Shown: positions 43,528 through 53,081, counted from the stretch's first letter. The stretch: DNA of 64,000 bases from Albirhodobacter sp048262715 (GCA_048262715.1 JBLXEV010000008.1:124001-188000); one strand, 5' to 3'. Notes: a model not told the origin generated them from the letters alone. Numbers and translations are program-made.

Positions 43528-44439
43528 CTAGAGAATGATGCCAGCCGCCTTCAATCTCTCGATCTCGCGGGCGACTACATCAGAGAACGCCCGCCCAACA
43601 CCGCTGAGCGGGCGATCTTTTGGCACGAATTGCGCGATTTCCCAACGGATCGTCGGGATCAGCGGGTGATCGGTGACCTTTGCGGGGTCTAGCAGAAGGC
43701 GCGCCACTGGATCCACAATCGCTATCCCCAGCCCTGCCTCGACCAGTCGCACAACCCCGTGCAGGGTGCGGGTTTCGGCAGTGATATTGCGCTCCACATT
43801 GATCGTCTGCATCAGGTTATCGACCCGCGTGCGCAGCGGGCTGCCCTGTGCCAGTTCCACAAAGGTCTCATGCCGCAGCCGGGGCAGGGGGATGTCATCG
43901 GGTGTGTTGAGCGGATGGGAAATCGGCAGGATGCAGCGCGCTTCACAGGTCGCCAATGTGGTGACATCCGCGCCGTAGGGATCCGCATCCAGCGTGATCC
44001 CCAGCGCCATATCGCAACTCCGATCACTGATCGCATGTAGCAGCTCGCTCATCCCGACGTCCAGCAACCGCACGCTGACTTGCGGATGGGTGCGCTGGAA
44101 CTCCCGCAGCACATCAATCAGGAATGTGTCGCAAAAAATTGGCTGCGCCGCGATCACCAATTGCCCGCGCTGGTTATTGGCGATGGCGGCGGCTTCCTCG
44201 TTCAGCGCGCGGATACTCGCAAGGCTGCGCGCGGCGGTGCGGTGGAATTGAAACGCTTCGGGTGTCGGCACCAGCCGATTGCGTTTGCGTAAAAAAAGGG
44301 CAAAGCCCAATTTTTTCTCAAGTCCCGCCAGCAAGCGACTGATCATCGGCTGGCTTAAACCGGTTTCTTCTGCGGCGCTTTGCATCCCGCCGAGGCGCAT
44401 ATAGGCGTCAAACGCCTCTAATTCGCGGATTTTTAGCAT
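43528..44439 (-). CDS. LysR-family regulator
   Basis: A 303-residue LysR regulator. The N-terminal helix-turn-helix reads MLKIRELEAFDAYMRLGGMQSAAEETGLSQPMISRLLAGLEKKLG. The effector domain starts with the usual GQLVIAAQPIF. I chose ATG 44439, preceded by GAGGGG; a start at 44460 is possible. It is divergent from the tctCBA operon and most likely its activator. Confidence 0.92.
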   Translation of the reverse strand: MLKIRELEAFDAYMRLGGMQSAAEETGLSQPMISRLLAGLEKKLGFALFLRKRNRLVPTPEAFQFHRTAARSLASIRALNEEAAAIANNQRGQLVIAAQPIFCDTFLIDVLREFQRTHPQVSVRLLDVGMSELLHAISDRSCDMALGITLDADPYGADVTTLATCEARCILPISHPLNTPDDIPLPRLRHETFVELAQGSPLRTRVDNLMQTINVERNITAETRTLHGVVRLVEAGLGIAIVDPVARLLLDPAKVTDHPLIPTIRWEIAQFVPKDRPLSGVGRAFSDVVAREIERLKAAGIIL

Positions 44440-44451
44440 CTGGCCCCTCTC

Positions 44452-44472
44452 AGTATGCATTTTATGTATACT
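44452..44472. promoter_or_regulatory. Candidate LysR site in the LysR/TctC divergent region
   Basis: AGTATGCAT-TTT-ATGTATACT is an inverted repeat with eight of nine matching arm positions. It begins just upstream of the LysR gene and contains several T-N11-A matches expected of LysR operators. Confidence 0.55.
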
Positions 44473-44561
44473 ATGATCTTTTCTTGTAAAAAAGAGAATG
44501 CTGTGGATTTTGTTCCTCCAGATAAATTGATCGTAAGATCTCACCTCGGAGGGTCTCAATA

Positions 44562-45536
44562 ATGAAAAAATTCCTGTCCACTCTCGCTATGGCGGCAACT
44601 CTGTCGACTGGCGCAGCCTTTGCAGGCGACTACCCTGATCAAGCCATCACGCTGGTTGTTCCCTACGGTCCGGGCGGCGCGTCCGATCTGGCAGGCCGTG
44701 CGCTCTCGGAGGCCGCACGCCCTTATCTCGGCCAGCCGCTGACGGTTGTGAACAAGCCCGGCGCTGGCGGCATGAACGGCGCGCGCTCTGTCGCTGAGGG
44801 CGAGGCAGATGGCTACACTGTTTTGCTGGCTCGCGTTGGCATGGCGCTGACCCCTGCCGTCAATCCGCAAGGCTCCGTCGAATGGGATGCCTACACCTTC
44901 CTCGGCGCGCTCGAAGCTTCGCCGATGATCCTCGCGGTGAAGGGCGATTCCCCTTACAACTCCGTTGAAGAGCTGCTGACCGCGATCAAAGACAGCAATG
45001 GCGGCATGTCCTATGCGGCGTCCGGCGCGACCGCAATCGACGGGTTCTCGACGCAAGCGCTTCTCTCAGATATCGATCTTGATCCGCTGACGGCTGCGAC
45101 CCTCGTGCCCTATAAAGGCGGCGGTGAGCTGGCGACGGCGCTTCTGGGCGGCCATGTCGATTTCCTCGCGATCTCTGCAGGCTCCCTGATCCCGCATATC
45201 AAGAGCGGTGACATGAAAGCGCTGATGGTCTTCGCTCCCGAGCGGATGACAGATCTCCCCGAAGTGCCGACCGCCGCTGAGCTAGGCTACAAACAAGCAG
45301 GTCAGGTTACAGGTTGGAGCGCGCTCTACGGCCCGAAAGATCTGCCCGCAGATGTTGTCGCGAAATGGGACGAAGTTCTGGCAAAAGTCGCCACGGATGA
45401 GACTTGGCTGACGCTGACCGAGCGCCGCGGCTCGATCTCCACAGTTGGTAAGGTGGACATGCCCGCTTACGCGAAAGAGCAATACGAGCTGTTCCACGGG
45501 CTTGCGAAGAAATTCGGTTACCTCCCCGCCGAATAA
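44562..45536 (+). CDS. tctC: Tripartite tricarboxylate transporter binding protein
   Basis: A 324-residue TctC-family protein. The signal peptide ends TGAAFAGD near residue 22. The mature N-terminus has the family signature YPDQAITLVVPYGPGGASDLAGRALSEAARPYLGQPLTVVNKPGAGG. These proteins bind carboxylates or N-acyl compounds in the periplasm. It is the first gene of the plus operon, and a GGAGGG site precedes the ATG. Confidence 0.93.
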   Translation: MKKFLSTLAMAATLSTGAAFAGDYPDQAITLVVPYGPGGASDLAGRALSEAARPYLGQPLTVVNKPGAGGMNGARSVAEGEADGYTVLLARVGMALTPAVNPQGSVEWDAYTFLGALEASPMILAVKGDSPYNSVEELLTAIKDSNGGMSYAASGATAIDGFSTQALLSDIDLDPLTAATLVPYKGGGELATALLGGHVDFLAISAGSLIPHIKSGDMKALMVFAPERMTDLPEVPTAAELGYKQAGQVTGWSALYGPKDLPADVVAKWDEVLAKVATDETWLTLTERRGSISTVGKVDMPAYAKEQYELFHGLAKKFGYLPAE

Positions 45537-45554
45537 TCCCGTTTTGACGCATAG

Positions 45555-45581
45555 CTGTGGCCCCGTGATGCGGGGCCACAG
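45555..45581 (+). other. Intercistronic hairpin after tctC
   Basis: CTGTGGCCCCG, a five-base loop and CGGGGCCACAG form a perfect 11-pair stem, 18 bases after the tctC stop and before tctB. Confidence 0.7.
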
Positions 45582-45602
45582 GCTTTGATGAGGAGTTCCC
45601 TG

Positions 45603-46112
45603 ATGCAGACTTCCCTGTTCCGTGGCCCGCTGTTTCGGGGGCTAGCGATTTTGGCATTCTTCGCGGGTGTCGGGCTTGTGCTTGTGCCGATTTATGTGCC
45701 GCGCCCCGCGTTTATTCCGGGCTTCGCGCCGCCGCCCGATATGTGGCCGCGCACTGTGTCTATCATCGGTGCTGCGCTTGGCCTTTTGGCGGTATTCCTC
45801 GCGGCAACGGGGCGATCCGGCCCTGCGGAGACGCTTGAGACCGACGGTGCGCCGCTCAAAGCCCACCTGATGCGCTTTATCGGCGTTGTGGTGGGCTTTG
45901 CCGGCTTCCTGCTGCTGGTGCCCTATGCTGGCTTTCTCATCGCCTCGATGATGTTGATTGCCACGGCGATCTTGCTGACAGGGGAACGTGGCCACAGGCT
46001 TTGGGCTATCGGGCTCGCGGTGCTTGGTCCGCTGCTTTTGCTGAACTTTTTCCATTCCGCGCTCGGGACACAGTTCCCCGTTGGCGCGCTGGCCAAATCC
46101 TTTGGCTTTTGA
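45603..46112 (+). CDS. tctB: Tripartite tricarboxylate transporter small membrane subunit
   Basis: A 169-residue protein with four predicted membrane segments, and the poorly conserved TctB architecture including AILLTGERGHRLWAIGLAVLGPLLLLNFFHSALGTQFP. I chose ATG 45603 because AGGAG lies eight bases upstream; weaker starts lie at 45585-45588. It pairs with TctA in the membrane. Confidence 0.9.
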   Translation: MQTSLFRGPLFRGLAILAFFAGVGLVLVPIYVPRPAFIPGFAPPPDMWPRTVSIIGAALGLLAVFLAATGRSGPAETLETDGAPLKAHLMRFIGVVVGFAGFLLLVPYAGFLIASMMLIATAILLTGERGHRLWAIGLAVLGPLLLLNFFHSALGTQFPVGALAKSFGF

Positions 46113-46124
46113 TCGGAGATCCTG

Positions 46125-47597
46125 ATGCTGCATGATATTCTTTTCGCGTTTCAGGCGGTTGCCACATGGCAGAACCTCCTGATCATGGTCGCAGGGATCT
46201 GGGGCGGCGTGATCGTCGGCGCGATTCCGGGGATGACGGGCACGATGGCGGTGACGCTGGCGCTGCCATTTACGTTCTACATGGCCCCGGTGCCCTCGAT
46301 CCTGCTGCTCGTAGCGCTCTACAAAGGGTCTACCTATGGCGGCTCCGTCTCCGCGATCCTGATCAAGACACCGGGCACAGCTTCGGCGGCTTGCACTGCG
46401 CTGGATGGCTATCCGCTCGCCCAGCAGGGTAAGGCGGGCAAGGCGCTCAATATGGCGCTCTATTCATCGGTTATCGGCGATTTCATCTCCAATCTTTCGC
46501 TGATCTTCCTTGCCGCCCCGCTCGCGATCCTCGCGCTGAAAGTCGGCCCGCCCGAGTATTTCATGCTCATGGTCTTCGCGCTGATGACGGTGGCGGGGGT
46601 GTCGGGCAACTCCTTGCTGTTGGGCGCGGTCTCCGCCGCATTGGGGCTTTTGCTCGCGACGGTGGGCGAGGATATGTATGGCTCGTTCCGCTTTGCCTTC
46701 ACCAATGACATGCAGGCGGGGCTGTCGGTTGCACCGGTGCTGATCGGGCTGTTCGCACTGCCCGAACTGATCAAACTGATCGTGTTCCGCGCCGCGCGCA
46801 AAGACGAGGCGGCGAAGCTGGGCGATCAGAATGTGACGCGCGCTGAATTCATGGGCTCGCTGAAATCCATCCTGCGCGGCTCGTCGATCGGTGTGGTTTT
46901 GGGTGCGATTCCGGGCATCGGGCCATCGGCTGCGGCGTTCTTCTCCTACGGCGAGGCGCAACGCACCTCGAAGAACAGCGCGAACTTCGGCAAGGGCGAG
47001 CTGGAAGGCATTGCCGCATCTGAATCCGCGAATAACGGCGCTTGCGGGGCGACAATGATCCCGCTTCTGGCGCTCGGCGTGCCGGGAGATGTGATCACGG
47101 GCGTGATGCTCGGGGCCTTCATGATCCAAGGGCTGACACCCGGGCCGCTACTGTTCCAGACCAATATCCACGAGGTCTATATGCTGTTTATCGGCATGTT
47201 GATGTCGTCGGTGCTGCTGTTTGGGGCGGGCAAACTGACGATGCGGATGTTCTCCCATGTGGCGCATATCCCGCAGACGCTGCTGACGCCGGGGGTGCTC
47301 TTGCTGTGCCTGTTCGGGATCTACTCGATCTCGTCGAGCATGTTTGATGTCGCGATTTTGCTGATCATGGGCGTTGTTGGCTTCGGTATGTTCTTGTTGA
47401 ACATCCCCGCCGCGCCCTTCCTGATCGCCTTCATCCTTGGGCCGATGATCGAGGAAAACCTGCGCCGCGCCCTCGCGATTTCGCGCGGCGATCCTGCAGT
47501 GCTGCTGTCCTCGCCGATCACATGGATCTTCGCAGTGCTGATCGTCTTTGTCGTCGGGCTGACGGTCCGGCGTGAATACCGAAAATTTAAGACCTGA
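46125..47597 (+). CDS. tctA: Tripartite tricarboxylate transporter large membrane subunit
   Basis: A 490-residue protein with about 11-12 helices. The signature GAIPGMTGTMAVTLALPFTFYM is near the N-terminus, followed by YKGSTYGGSVSAILIKTPGTASAACTALDGYPLAQQGKAGKAL. The second repeat has GAIPGIGPSAAAFFSYGEAQRTSK and SANNGACGATMIPLLALGVPGD. This is the transport channel, driven by an ion gradient. Confidence 0.95.
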   Translation: MLHDILFAFQAVATWQNLLIMVAGIWGGVIVGAIPGMTGTMAVTLALPFTFYMAPVPSILLLVALYKGSTYGGSVSAILIKTPGTASAACTALDGYPLAQQGKAGKALNMALYSSVIGDFISNLSLIFLAAPLAILALKVGPPEYFMLMVFALMTVAGVSGNSLLLGAVSAALGLLLATVGEDMYGSFRFAFTNDMQAGLSVAPVLIGLFALPELIKLIVFRAARKDEAAKLGDQNVTRAEFMGSLKSILRGSSIGVVLGAIPGIGPSAAAFFSYGEAQRTSKNSANFGKGELEGIAASESANNGACGATMIPLLALGVPGDVITGVMLGAFMIQGLTPGPLLFQTNIHEVYMLFIGMLMSSVLLFGAGKLTMRMFSHVAHIPQTLLTPGVLLLCLFGIYSISSSMFDVAILLIMGVVGFGMFLLNIPAAPFLIAFILGPMIEENLRRALAISRGDPAVLLSSPITWIFAVLIVFVVGLTVRREYRKFKT

Positions 47598-47610
47598 AAG
47601 GCCTAAGACT

Positions 47611-48843
47611 ATGAGCCTCAAGACCCAATCCCCCGAAATGTCGAAGGTGACAAAGACTGATGCCACAGCATCCCATCCCGCGATGGCGAATGCCAAGGCG
47701 CATTTGGGGGCGTTGATCGGCTTTGATACGGTCTCGCACCGCTCAAACCGTGACTTGATTGATCACATGGCGGCGCATGTCCAAGCGCTCGGCGCAGAAG
47801 TCACGCTTTTGCCCGATGCGACGGGCGAGAAGGTCAATCTCGTCGCGCGCTTCGGGCCTGCGGATGTGGCGGGGGTTGTGCTCTCTGGGCATACCGATGT
47901 GGTGCCCGCCTTGGAGGAGACATGGGTGACGCCCCCTTTCGCGATGGACGAGCGCGATGGCCGGCTTTACGGGCGCGGGGCCTGCGATATGAAGGGCTTT
48001 GCGGCCTGCGTGATGGCGCTGGTCGAACGGATGGATGTGGCGGCCCTGCGCCGTCCGCTCTATCTGTGTTTCTCCTATGATGAGGAGGTCGGCTGCCTCG
48101 GCGCGCCTGCAATCGCGGAACATCTGGGGGCGCTTGATGTGCCGCCGGAACTCGCGATCATCGGTGAGCCGTCGAATATGCAACTGGTCACAGGGCAAAA
48201 GGGCAAAATCGCGATGCGCGCCCATGTGGCGGGCACCTCGGGCCATTCGTCCTTCGCGCCCGATCACGTGAATGCCGTCGAATTTGCGGGCCGTGCCATC
48301 AGCCTGATCTCTGATCGCGCGCTGCGCTATGGGCAGGAAGGCCCGTTCGATGCCGAGTTCACCGTGCCGCATGCGACGATGCTCACCACGATGATCTCGG
48401 GCGGCGTGGCGACCAATGTCACCCCCGATACCTGTAGCTTCACCTTCGAGCTGCGCTCCATCAGCGGGATGGACCCCGAGCGGGATATGGCGGCGCTGAT
48501 TGCCGAGGTGGAGGCAGAGGTTGGCGCGCAAATGCGGGCAAAATCCCCCGCAAGCGGGATCACCTTTGAACGCATCTTTGCCTACCCACCGATGGGCGAG
48601 GCGCGCGGCACACGCGGTTATGAGCGCTATGCCCATTTGATGCCTGTTTGGGGCGGTAAAGTCTCTTACGGCTCGGAAGGGGGTGTTTTCGAGACCCTTG
48701 GGAAGATTCCGTCGGTGATCGTCGGGCCGGGGTCGATTGAGCAAGCGCATAAGCCCAACGAGTTTGTCGAGCTGAGCCAGATCGACGCATGCCTGCGCTT
48801 CCTCGATGCGCTGGCCGCAGATCTCTCAAAACCGCAAGATTGA
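47611..48843 (+). CDS. M20-family deacylase (acetylornithine deacetylase-like)
   Basis: A 410-residue M20 metallopeptidase. The zinc ligand motif SGHTDVVPALEETWVTPPF, GRGACDMKGFAACVMAL and SYDEEVGCLGAP (general-base Glu) match the ArgE group. A dimerisation domain with AHVAGTSGHSSFAPDHVNAVE follows. I chose ATG 47611, 14 bases after the tctA stop and with a GAAAGG site; a start at 47572 overlaps tctA. Its place in the transporter operon suggests that it removes an acyl group from the imported compound rather than making ornithine. Confidence 0.85.
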   Translation: MSLKTQSPEMSKVTKTDATASHPAMANAKAHLGALIGFDTVSHRSNRDLIDHMAAHVQALGAEVTLLPDATGEKVNLVARFGPADVAGVVLSGHTDVVPALEETWVTPPFAMDERDGRLYGRGACDMKGFAACVMALVERMDVAALRRPLYLCFSYDEEVGCLGAPAIAEHLGALDVPPELAIIGEPSNMQLVTGQKGKIAMRAHVAGTSGHSSFAPDHVNAVEFAGRAISLISDRALRYGQEGPFDAEFTVPHATMLTTMISGGVATNVTPDTCSFTFELRSISGMDPERDMAALIAEVEAEVGAQMRAKSPASGITFERIFAYPPMGEARGTRGYERYAHLMPVWGGKVSYGSEGGVFETLGKIPSVIVGPGSIEQAHKPNEFVELSQIDACLRFLDALAADLSKPQD

Positions 48844-48848
48844 GAGTG

Positions 48849-48876
48849 TCAGGCGGGGGTAATCGGCCCCGCCTGA
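48849..48876. terminator. Terminator after the deacylase gene
   Basis: TCAGGCGGGG, an eight-base loop and CCCCGCCTGA form a perfect ten-pair stem, followed by TCCCACTTTT on the plus strand. It lies between convergent genes. Confidence 0.8.
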
Positions 48877-48925
48877 TCCCACTTTTCCGTCACACATGCC
48901 TTTCGGTCACACGTGCGGCGAAGGC

Positions 48926-49711
48926 TCACACATTGGCGATATAGCCACCGTCGATGCGGATCATTGACCCTGTGACGTAGCTCGCGCGGGTTGAGGCGAG
49001 GAAGGCCACCACATCGGCATATTCCTGCGGGTCACCGTAACGCCCTGCGGGGATCGCGCGCAGGCTCTCGGCCTCAACCTGTGAAATCTCACGGCCTTCC
49101 CGCTCCGCCTTCTTGGCATCCAAAAACGCAATGCGCGGGGTGGCGATCCGTCCGGGCAGCACGATATTTGATGTCACCCCGTCTTTCGCGACCTCCGCAG
49201 CTAGGGTCTTGGACCAGCCGACCAGCGCACTGCGCAGCGCATTGGAAAGACCCAGATTGGGGATCGGCGCGATCACACCGGAGGTTGCCGAGGTGATGAT
49301 CCGCCCCCAGCCCTTCTCCCGCATCTTTGGCAGAACACGGTCGGTGATGCTGATTACGCTGAGGATCATCGCGTTGAAGTGTTGTTCCCAAAGGGCCGCT
49401 GATTGGCCCGCAACCGGGCTAGGCGGCGGCCCGCCGGTGAGCGAGACGAGCACGTCGATTTGCCCGAGGCGTGTCTCAATCTCAGAGATCCGATCCTCAA
49501 TCACCCCGAGATCAGCGAGATCCCACCCCAGCGCGATTGCCGTGCCGCCAGTAGCCTCGATTGCTGCCGCATTGGTTTGCGCGGCGGGCGCGTTGATATC
49601 GGCCAAAGCCACCCGCGCGCCTTCGGCAGCCAACGTTCGGGCAATTGCCCCACCGAGCCCGCCGCCCGCACCCAGCACTAGGGCTGTCTTTCCGGTCAAT
49701 CCCAGATCCAT
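48926..49711 (-). CDS. SDR-like protein lacking the catalytic Tyr-Lys pair
   Basis: A 261-residue SDR fold. The cofactor motif is LGAGGGLGGAI and the C-terminus YVTGSMIRIDGGY is normal. Ser144 is present, but the region where YxxxK is expected (152-160) reads NLGLSNALR, with no Tyr or Lys. A known subgroup resembling FabG has this Ser-Asn-Arg arrangement, so the gene is probably intact but not a standard dehydrogenase. It is divergent from the TAXI-TRAP operon. Function unknown. Confidence 0.8.
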   Translation of the reverse strand: MDLGLTGKTALVLGAGGGLGGAIARTLAAEGARVALADINAPAAQTNAAAIEATGGTAIALGWDLADLGVIEDRISEIETRLGQIDVLVSLTGGPPPSPVAGQSAALWEQHFNAMILSVISITDRVLPKMREKGWGRIITSATSGVIAPIPNLGLSNALRSALVGWSKTLAAEVAKDGVTSNIVLPGRIATPRIAFLDAKKAEREGREISQVEAESLRAIPAGRYGDPQEYADVVAFLASTRASYVTGSMIRIDGGYIANV

Positions 49712-49967
49712 TGTTTCTCTCCCTCACTCTGCTTTGGTCCAATGTGGCGCATGGGGCGCAACTGTCCAGTGGTGTCTCCCTTTAGGAAAACCGAGCCACC
49801 CCGCGCGCGCCGCTGCGGGGCAGGGCGGCGGCGGCGATCTGCCAGCGCCGTGGCGGAGCTCTGCCAGATTTCTGCGCAGAACCGCACAAAATTGGTTGAT
49901 CGGCGGGGCAATTTGCGGCCCCCTACAGGTGACCCGCGGGAGGCGGGGTAATTTTTGGGAGGATAGG
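49712..49967. other. Divergent region upstream of the TAXI-TRAP operon
   Basis: 256 bases without a convincing gene. It contains the perfect palindrome TTCTGCGCAGAA at 49870-49881 and a weak sigma-54-like TGGCGC-N5-GCGCA at 49745-49760. No strong sigma-70 promoter stood out. Confidence 0.45.
49870..49881. promoter_or_regulatory. Perfect 12-bp palindrome upstream of the TAXI gene
   Basis: TTCTGCGCAGAA lies 86 bases before the TAXI start and is a candidate binding site for the response regulator encoded downstream in the same operon. Confidence 0.4.
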
Positions 49968-50927
49968 ATGTTCCACAACATCAAGCTCGGCGCGTTGTTC
50001 GCCGGCGCACTTGCCGTTTCCAGTGTCGCTTCGGCACCTGCTGCGAAGGCCAGCGAATTCATCAACATTCTGACGGGCGGGACTTCGGGCGTGTATTACC
50101 CGCTCGGCGTGGCGCTTTCGGATCTCTACGCGAAGGGGATTGAGGGCGCGCGCACGCAGGTGCAATCGACGAAAGCTTCTGTCGAGAACCTCAACCTGCT
50201 GCAACAGGGCAAGGGCGAGCTGGCCTTTGCGCTCGGGGATTCCGTGAAATACGCATGGGAAGGCAATGCGGATGCGGGCTTCAAAGCGCCGCTGACCAAA
50301 CTGCGCGCAATTGCGGCGATCTATCCGAACTATGTGCAAATCGCCGCTCTGGGTGAGACCGGCGCAACAACGGTTGCTGATCTGAAGGGCAAGAGCCTCT
50401 CGGTGGGGGCCGCAAAATCAGGGACCGAGTTGAACGCACGGGCGATTTTTGATGCCACGGGTATGACATATGACGATCTGGGCAAGCTGGAATACCTGCC
50501 CTTCTCTGAATCGGTCGAACTGATGAAGAACCGCCAGTTGGATGCAACGCTGCAATCGTCGGGCCTTGGCAATGCGGCGCTGAAGGATCTCTCCTCCTCG
50601 CAAGCGATCACCTTCCTCTCGATCCCGAAAGAGACCGCAGAGGCGCTTGGTTCTCCCTATATCGCGGGGGTGATTCCGGCGGGCACCTATGTCGGCCAAG
50701 AGGCTGATGTGCCCACGGTGGCTGTGGTCAACTTCCTCGTGACGCATGAGGATGTCTCGGACGAGACCGCTTACCAGATGACCAAGCTGATGTTCGAGCA
50801 TCTTGATACGCTGAAAGCGGCGCATTCGGCGGCGGCGGGTATCACTTTGGAAGATGCCGTCAAAGGCTCGCCGATCCCGCTGCATCCTGGGGCAGAGCGC
50901 TATTACAAAGAGCAAGGCCTCCTGTAA
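49968..50927 (+). CDS. TAXI-family TRAP transporter binding protein
   Basis: A 319-residue TAXI protein. The signal peptide ends in APAAKASE near residue 28. The signature FINILTGGTSGVYYPLGVALSDLY is at the mature N-terminus, and the TAXI motif proper appears as YPNYVQIAALGETGATTVADLKGKSLSVGAAKSGTEL. I chose ATG 49968, with GGGAGGATAGG upstream; longer frames run through the divergent promoter. Known ligands of this family include glutamate and other carboxylates; here unknown. Confidence 0.93.
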   Translation: MFHNIKLGALFAGALAVSSVASAPAAKASEFINILTGGTSGVYYPLGVALSDLYAKGIEGARTQVQSTKASVENLNLLQQGKGELAFALGDSVKYAWEGNADAGFKAPLTKLRAIAAIYPNYVQIAALGETGATTVADLKGKSLSVGAAKSGTELNARAIFDATGMTYDDLGKLEYLPFSESVELMKNRQLDATLQSSGLGNAALKDLSSSQAITFLSIPKETAEALGSPYIAGVIPAGTYVGQEADVPTVAVVNFLVTHEDVSDETAYQMTKLMFEHLDTLKAAHSAAAGITLEDAVKGSPIPLHPGAERYYKEQGLL

Positions 50928-50956
50928 GCGTTCCGCGTTCCACACTGGCGCTTTTG

Positions 50957-50983
50957 AGGCGGTCCGGCTGGGTCGGGCCGCCT
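50957..50983 (+). other. Intercistronic hairpin after the TAXI gene
   Basis: AGGCGGTCC and GGGCCGCCT form a nine-pair stem with one G-T pair and a nine-base loop, 29 bases after the stop and before the permease gene. Confidence 0.6.
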
Positions 50984-51002
50984 TTGCAAAAGGATCATCC
51001 CC

Positions 51003-53081
51003 ATGACAGAGACTTCCAACAGCCCCGATCAGACCGCTGATCTCGGGTTGCATGACCCCTTGGCCGAAAGCTTCCCCGCCACGCGGGAGGGCCGCGCGCT
51101 CTTCTGGCTGGCGGTGGCATTCTCGGCCTTCCAGATTTCCATCGCCGCGCATTTGATTGATCTCCCGAGCCAAGTGACGCGGGTAATCCATGTCGGCTTC
51201 CTGCTCGCGCTTGGGATGCCGCTTCTGGCCTTGGCCAAACGCTACGGGCCATTTGGCCGCGCGCTCGGCTATGCGATCGCCCTCGCCGGGGTTGCGATCG
51301 CGATCTACCAATGGGTTGAATACACGGATCTTTTGCTGCGCGCGGGGGATCCGCTGACAATTGATATCGTCTTCGGTGCGGTGGCACTGGCCTCGATCTT
51401 TGCGGCGGCATGGATGCTGATGGGCCCTGCGCTGCCGATCATTTCCGGCCTGTTCCTATCCTATGCGCTTTGGGGGGAGTATCTGCCCGCGCCGCTCGAT
51501 CATCGCGGCTATGATGTGCGCCAAGTGATCGAACATCTCGCTTACGGGACCGAAGGGATCTACGGGATCCCCACCTATGTTTCATCCACCTATATCTTCC
51601 TGTTCATCCTGTTCGGCGCGTTCTTGGAAAAGGCGGGGATGATCAAACTGTTCACCGATGTCTCGCTGGGGCTGGTCGGCGATAAGATGGGCGGCGCGGC
51701 GAAGGTTTCTGTGCTGTCCTCGGGCCTGATGGGCACGATTTCCGGCTCCGGCGTGGCCAATGTGGTGACCACGGGGCAATTCACCATTCCGCTGATGAAG
51801 CGGTTCGGCTATCGGCCCGCGTTTGCGGGCGGCGTGGAGGCGACGGCCTCGATGGGTGGGCAGATCATGCCGCCCGTGATGGGGGCGGTGGCCTTCGTGA
51901 TGGCTGAAACCTTGGGCGTGGAATATGTCGAAGTGGTCAAAGCCGCGCTGATCCCCGCGATCCTCTATTTCATGGGCGTGTTCTGGATGGTGCATCTGGA
52001 GGCTGGCAAACGCGATCTTCGCGGCCTCTCCAAAGCGGAAATGCCCTCCGCGATGCGCGCGCTCAAGGAAGGCTGGTTCCTGATCCTGCCGCTTGGCGTG
52101 CTCGTCTATCTGCTCTTCTCGGGCTATACTCCGCTCTTCGCGGGGACAGTCGGTCTCGCGTTGACGGGCGGGCTGATCCTTGGCGGAACGGTGGCTTTGG
52201 GCCTGCCTGCGGGGGTCATCCGCGTGGTATTTTGGATCGTGCTGGGCTTCGTCGCAGCGGGCTTCTTCCAGTTCGGGCTGGGGATTGTGCTCCTTGCGCT
52301 GCTCGTTTTGATCGCGATCAACGCGGCCTCAAAAGGAGGGCGCGAAACGCTGGCGCTGTGCCGCGATAGCTTGGCGGATGGCGCCAAAACCGCGCTTCCC
52401 GTGGGGATCGCTTGCGCATTGGTGGGGGTGATCATCGGGGTGATGACGCTGACCGGCGCGGCCAATACCTTCGGGCAATATATCGTCGGCGTCGGCCAAA
52501 GCAGCCTGTTCCTCTCGCTAGTGCTGACGATGATCACCTGCATCGTGCTGGGGATGGGGATTCCGACAATCCCGAATTACATCATCACCTCGTCAATCGC
52601 GGGCCCAGCACTGTTGGAACTCGGCGTGCCGCTTCTCGTGAGCCATATGTTCGTGTTCTACTTCGGTATCTTGGCGGATCTCACGCCGCCCGTGGCGCTG
52701 GCCTGCTTTGCCGCCGCCCCGATTGCGAAGGAAAGCGGGCTGCGGATCAGCTTCGAGGCGGTCAAGGTCGCGGCGGCGGGCTTTGTGGTGCCGTTCATGG
52801 CGGTCTATACGCCTGCGTTGATGCTGCAAGATGGCGGACCGCTGGCGGAGGCCATCGGCTATTGGGCTGCAGTGGCCTATGTCGTCATCAAGGCGGTGAT
52901 CGCGCTGGCGCTTTGGGGCGCTGCGGTGATCGGCTGGCTCGGGCGACCGCTCGCGATTTGGGAGCGCGCGATTGCGATGTCGGGCGGCTTCTGCCTCGTC
53001 GCCGCCTTCGCGATCACGGATGAGCTCGGCTTTGCACTTGCCGCACTCTTCGCCTTCTTGCTCTGGCGCAAGCGCAGATGA
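51003..53081 (+). CDS. TRAP transporter fused 4TM/12TM permease
   Basis: A 692-residue membrane protein in which the small (DctQ-like) and large (DctM-like) subunits are joined, the usual form in TAXI systems. About four helices occupy the first 190 residues. The large part starts near YGIPTYVSSTYIFLFILFGAFLEKAGM and has GTISGSGVANVVTTGQFTIPLMKRFGY and GGQIMPPVMGAVAFVMAE, both typical DctM segments. It exchanges solute with sodium using the TAXI protein. The stop overlaps the next gene by four bases. Confidence 0.93.
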   Translation: MTETSNSPDQTADLGLHDPLAESFPATREGRALFWLAVAFSAFQISIAAHLIDLPSQVTRVIHVGFLLALGMPLLALAKRYGPFGRALGYAIALAGVAIAIYQWVEYTDLLLRAGDPLTIDIVFGAVALASIFAAAWMLMGPALPIISGLFLSYALWGEYLPAPLDHRGYDVRQVIEHLAYGTEGIYGIPTYVSSTYIFLFILFGAFLEKAGMIKLFTDVSLGLVGDKMGGAAKVSVLSSGLMGTISGSGVANVVTTGQFTIPLMKRFGYRPAFAGGVEATASMGGQIMPPVMGAVAFVMAETLGVEYVEVVKAALIPAILYFMGVFWMVHLEAGKRDLRGLSKAEMPSAMRALKEGWFLILPLGVLVYLLFSGYTPLFAGTVGLALTGGLILGGTVALGLPAGVIRVVFWIVLGFVAAGFFQFGLGIVLLALLVLIAINAASKGGRETLALCRDSLADGAKTALPVGIACALVGVIIGVMTLTGAANTFGQYIVGVGQSSLFLSLVLTMITCIVLGMGIPTIPNYIITSSIAGPALLELGVPLLVSHMFVFYFGILADLTPPVALACFAAAPIAKESGLRISFEAVKVAAAGFVVPFMAVYTPALMLQDGGPLAEAIGYWAAVAYVVIKAVIALALWGAAVIGWLGRPLAIWERAIAMSGGFCLVAAFAITDELGFALAALFAFLLWRKRR

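Noticed and set aside
49745..49760. Sigma-54 promoter upstream of the TAXI gene
   Set aside because: The match is partial, especially at -12, and it lies over 200 bases from the start codon; not strong enough for a separate feature.
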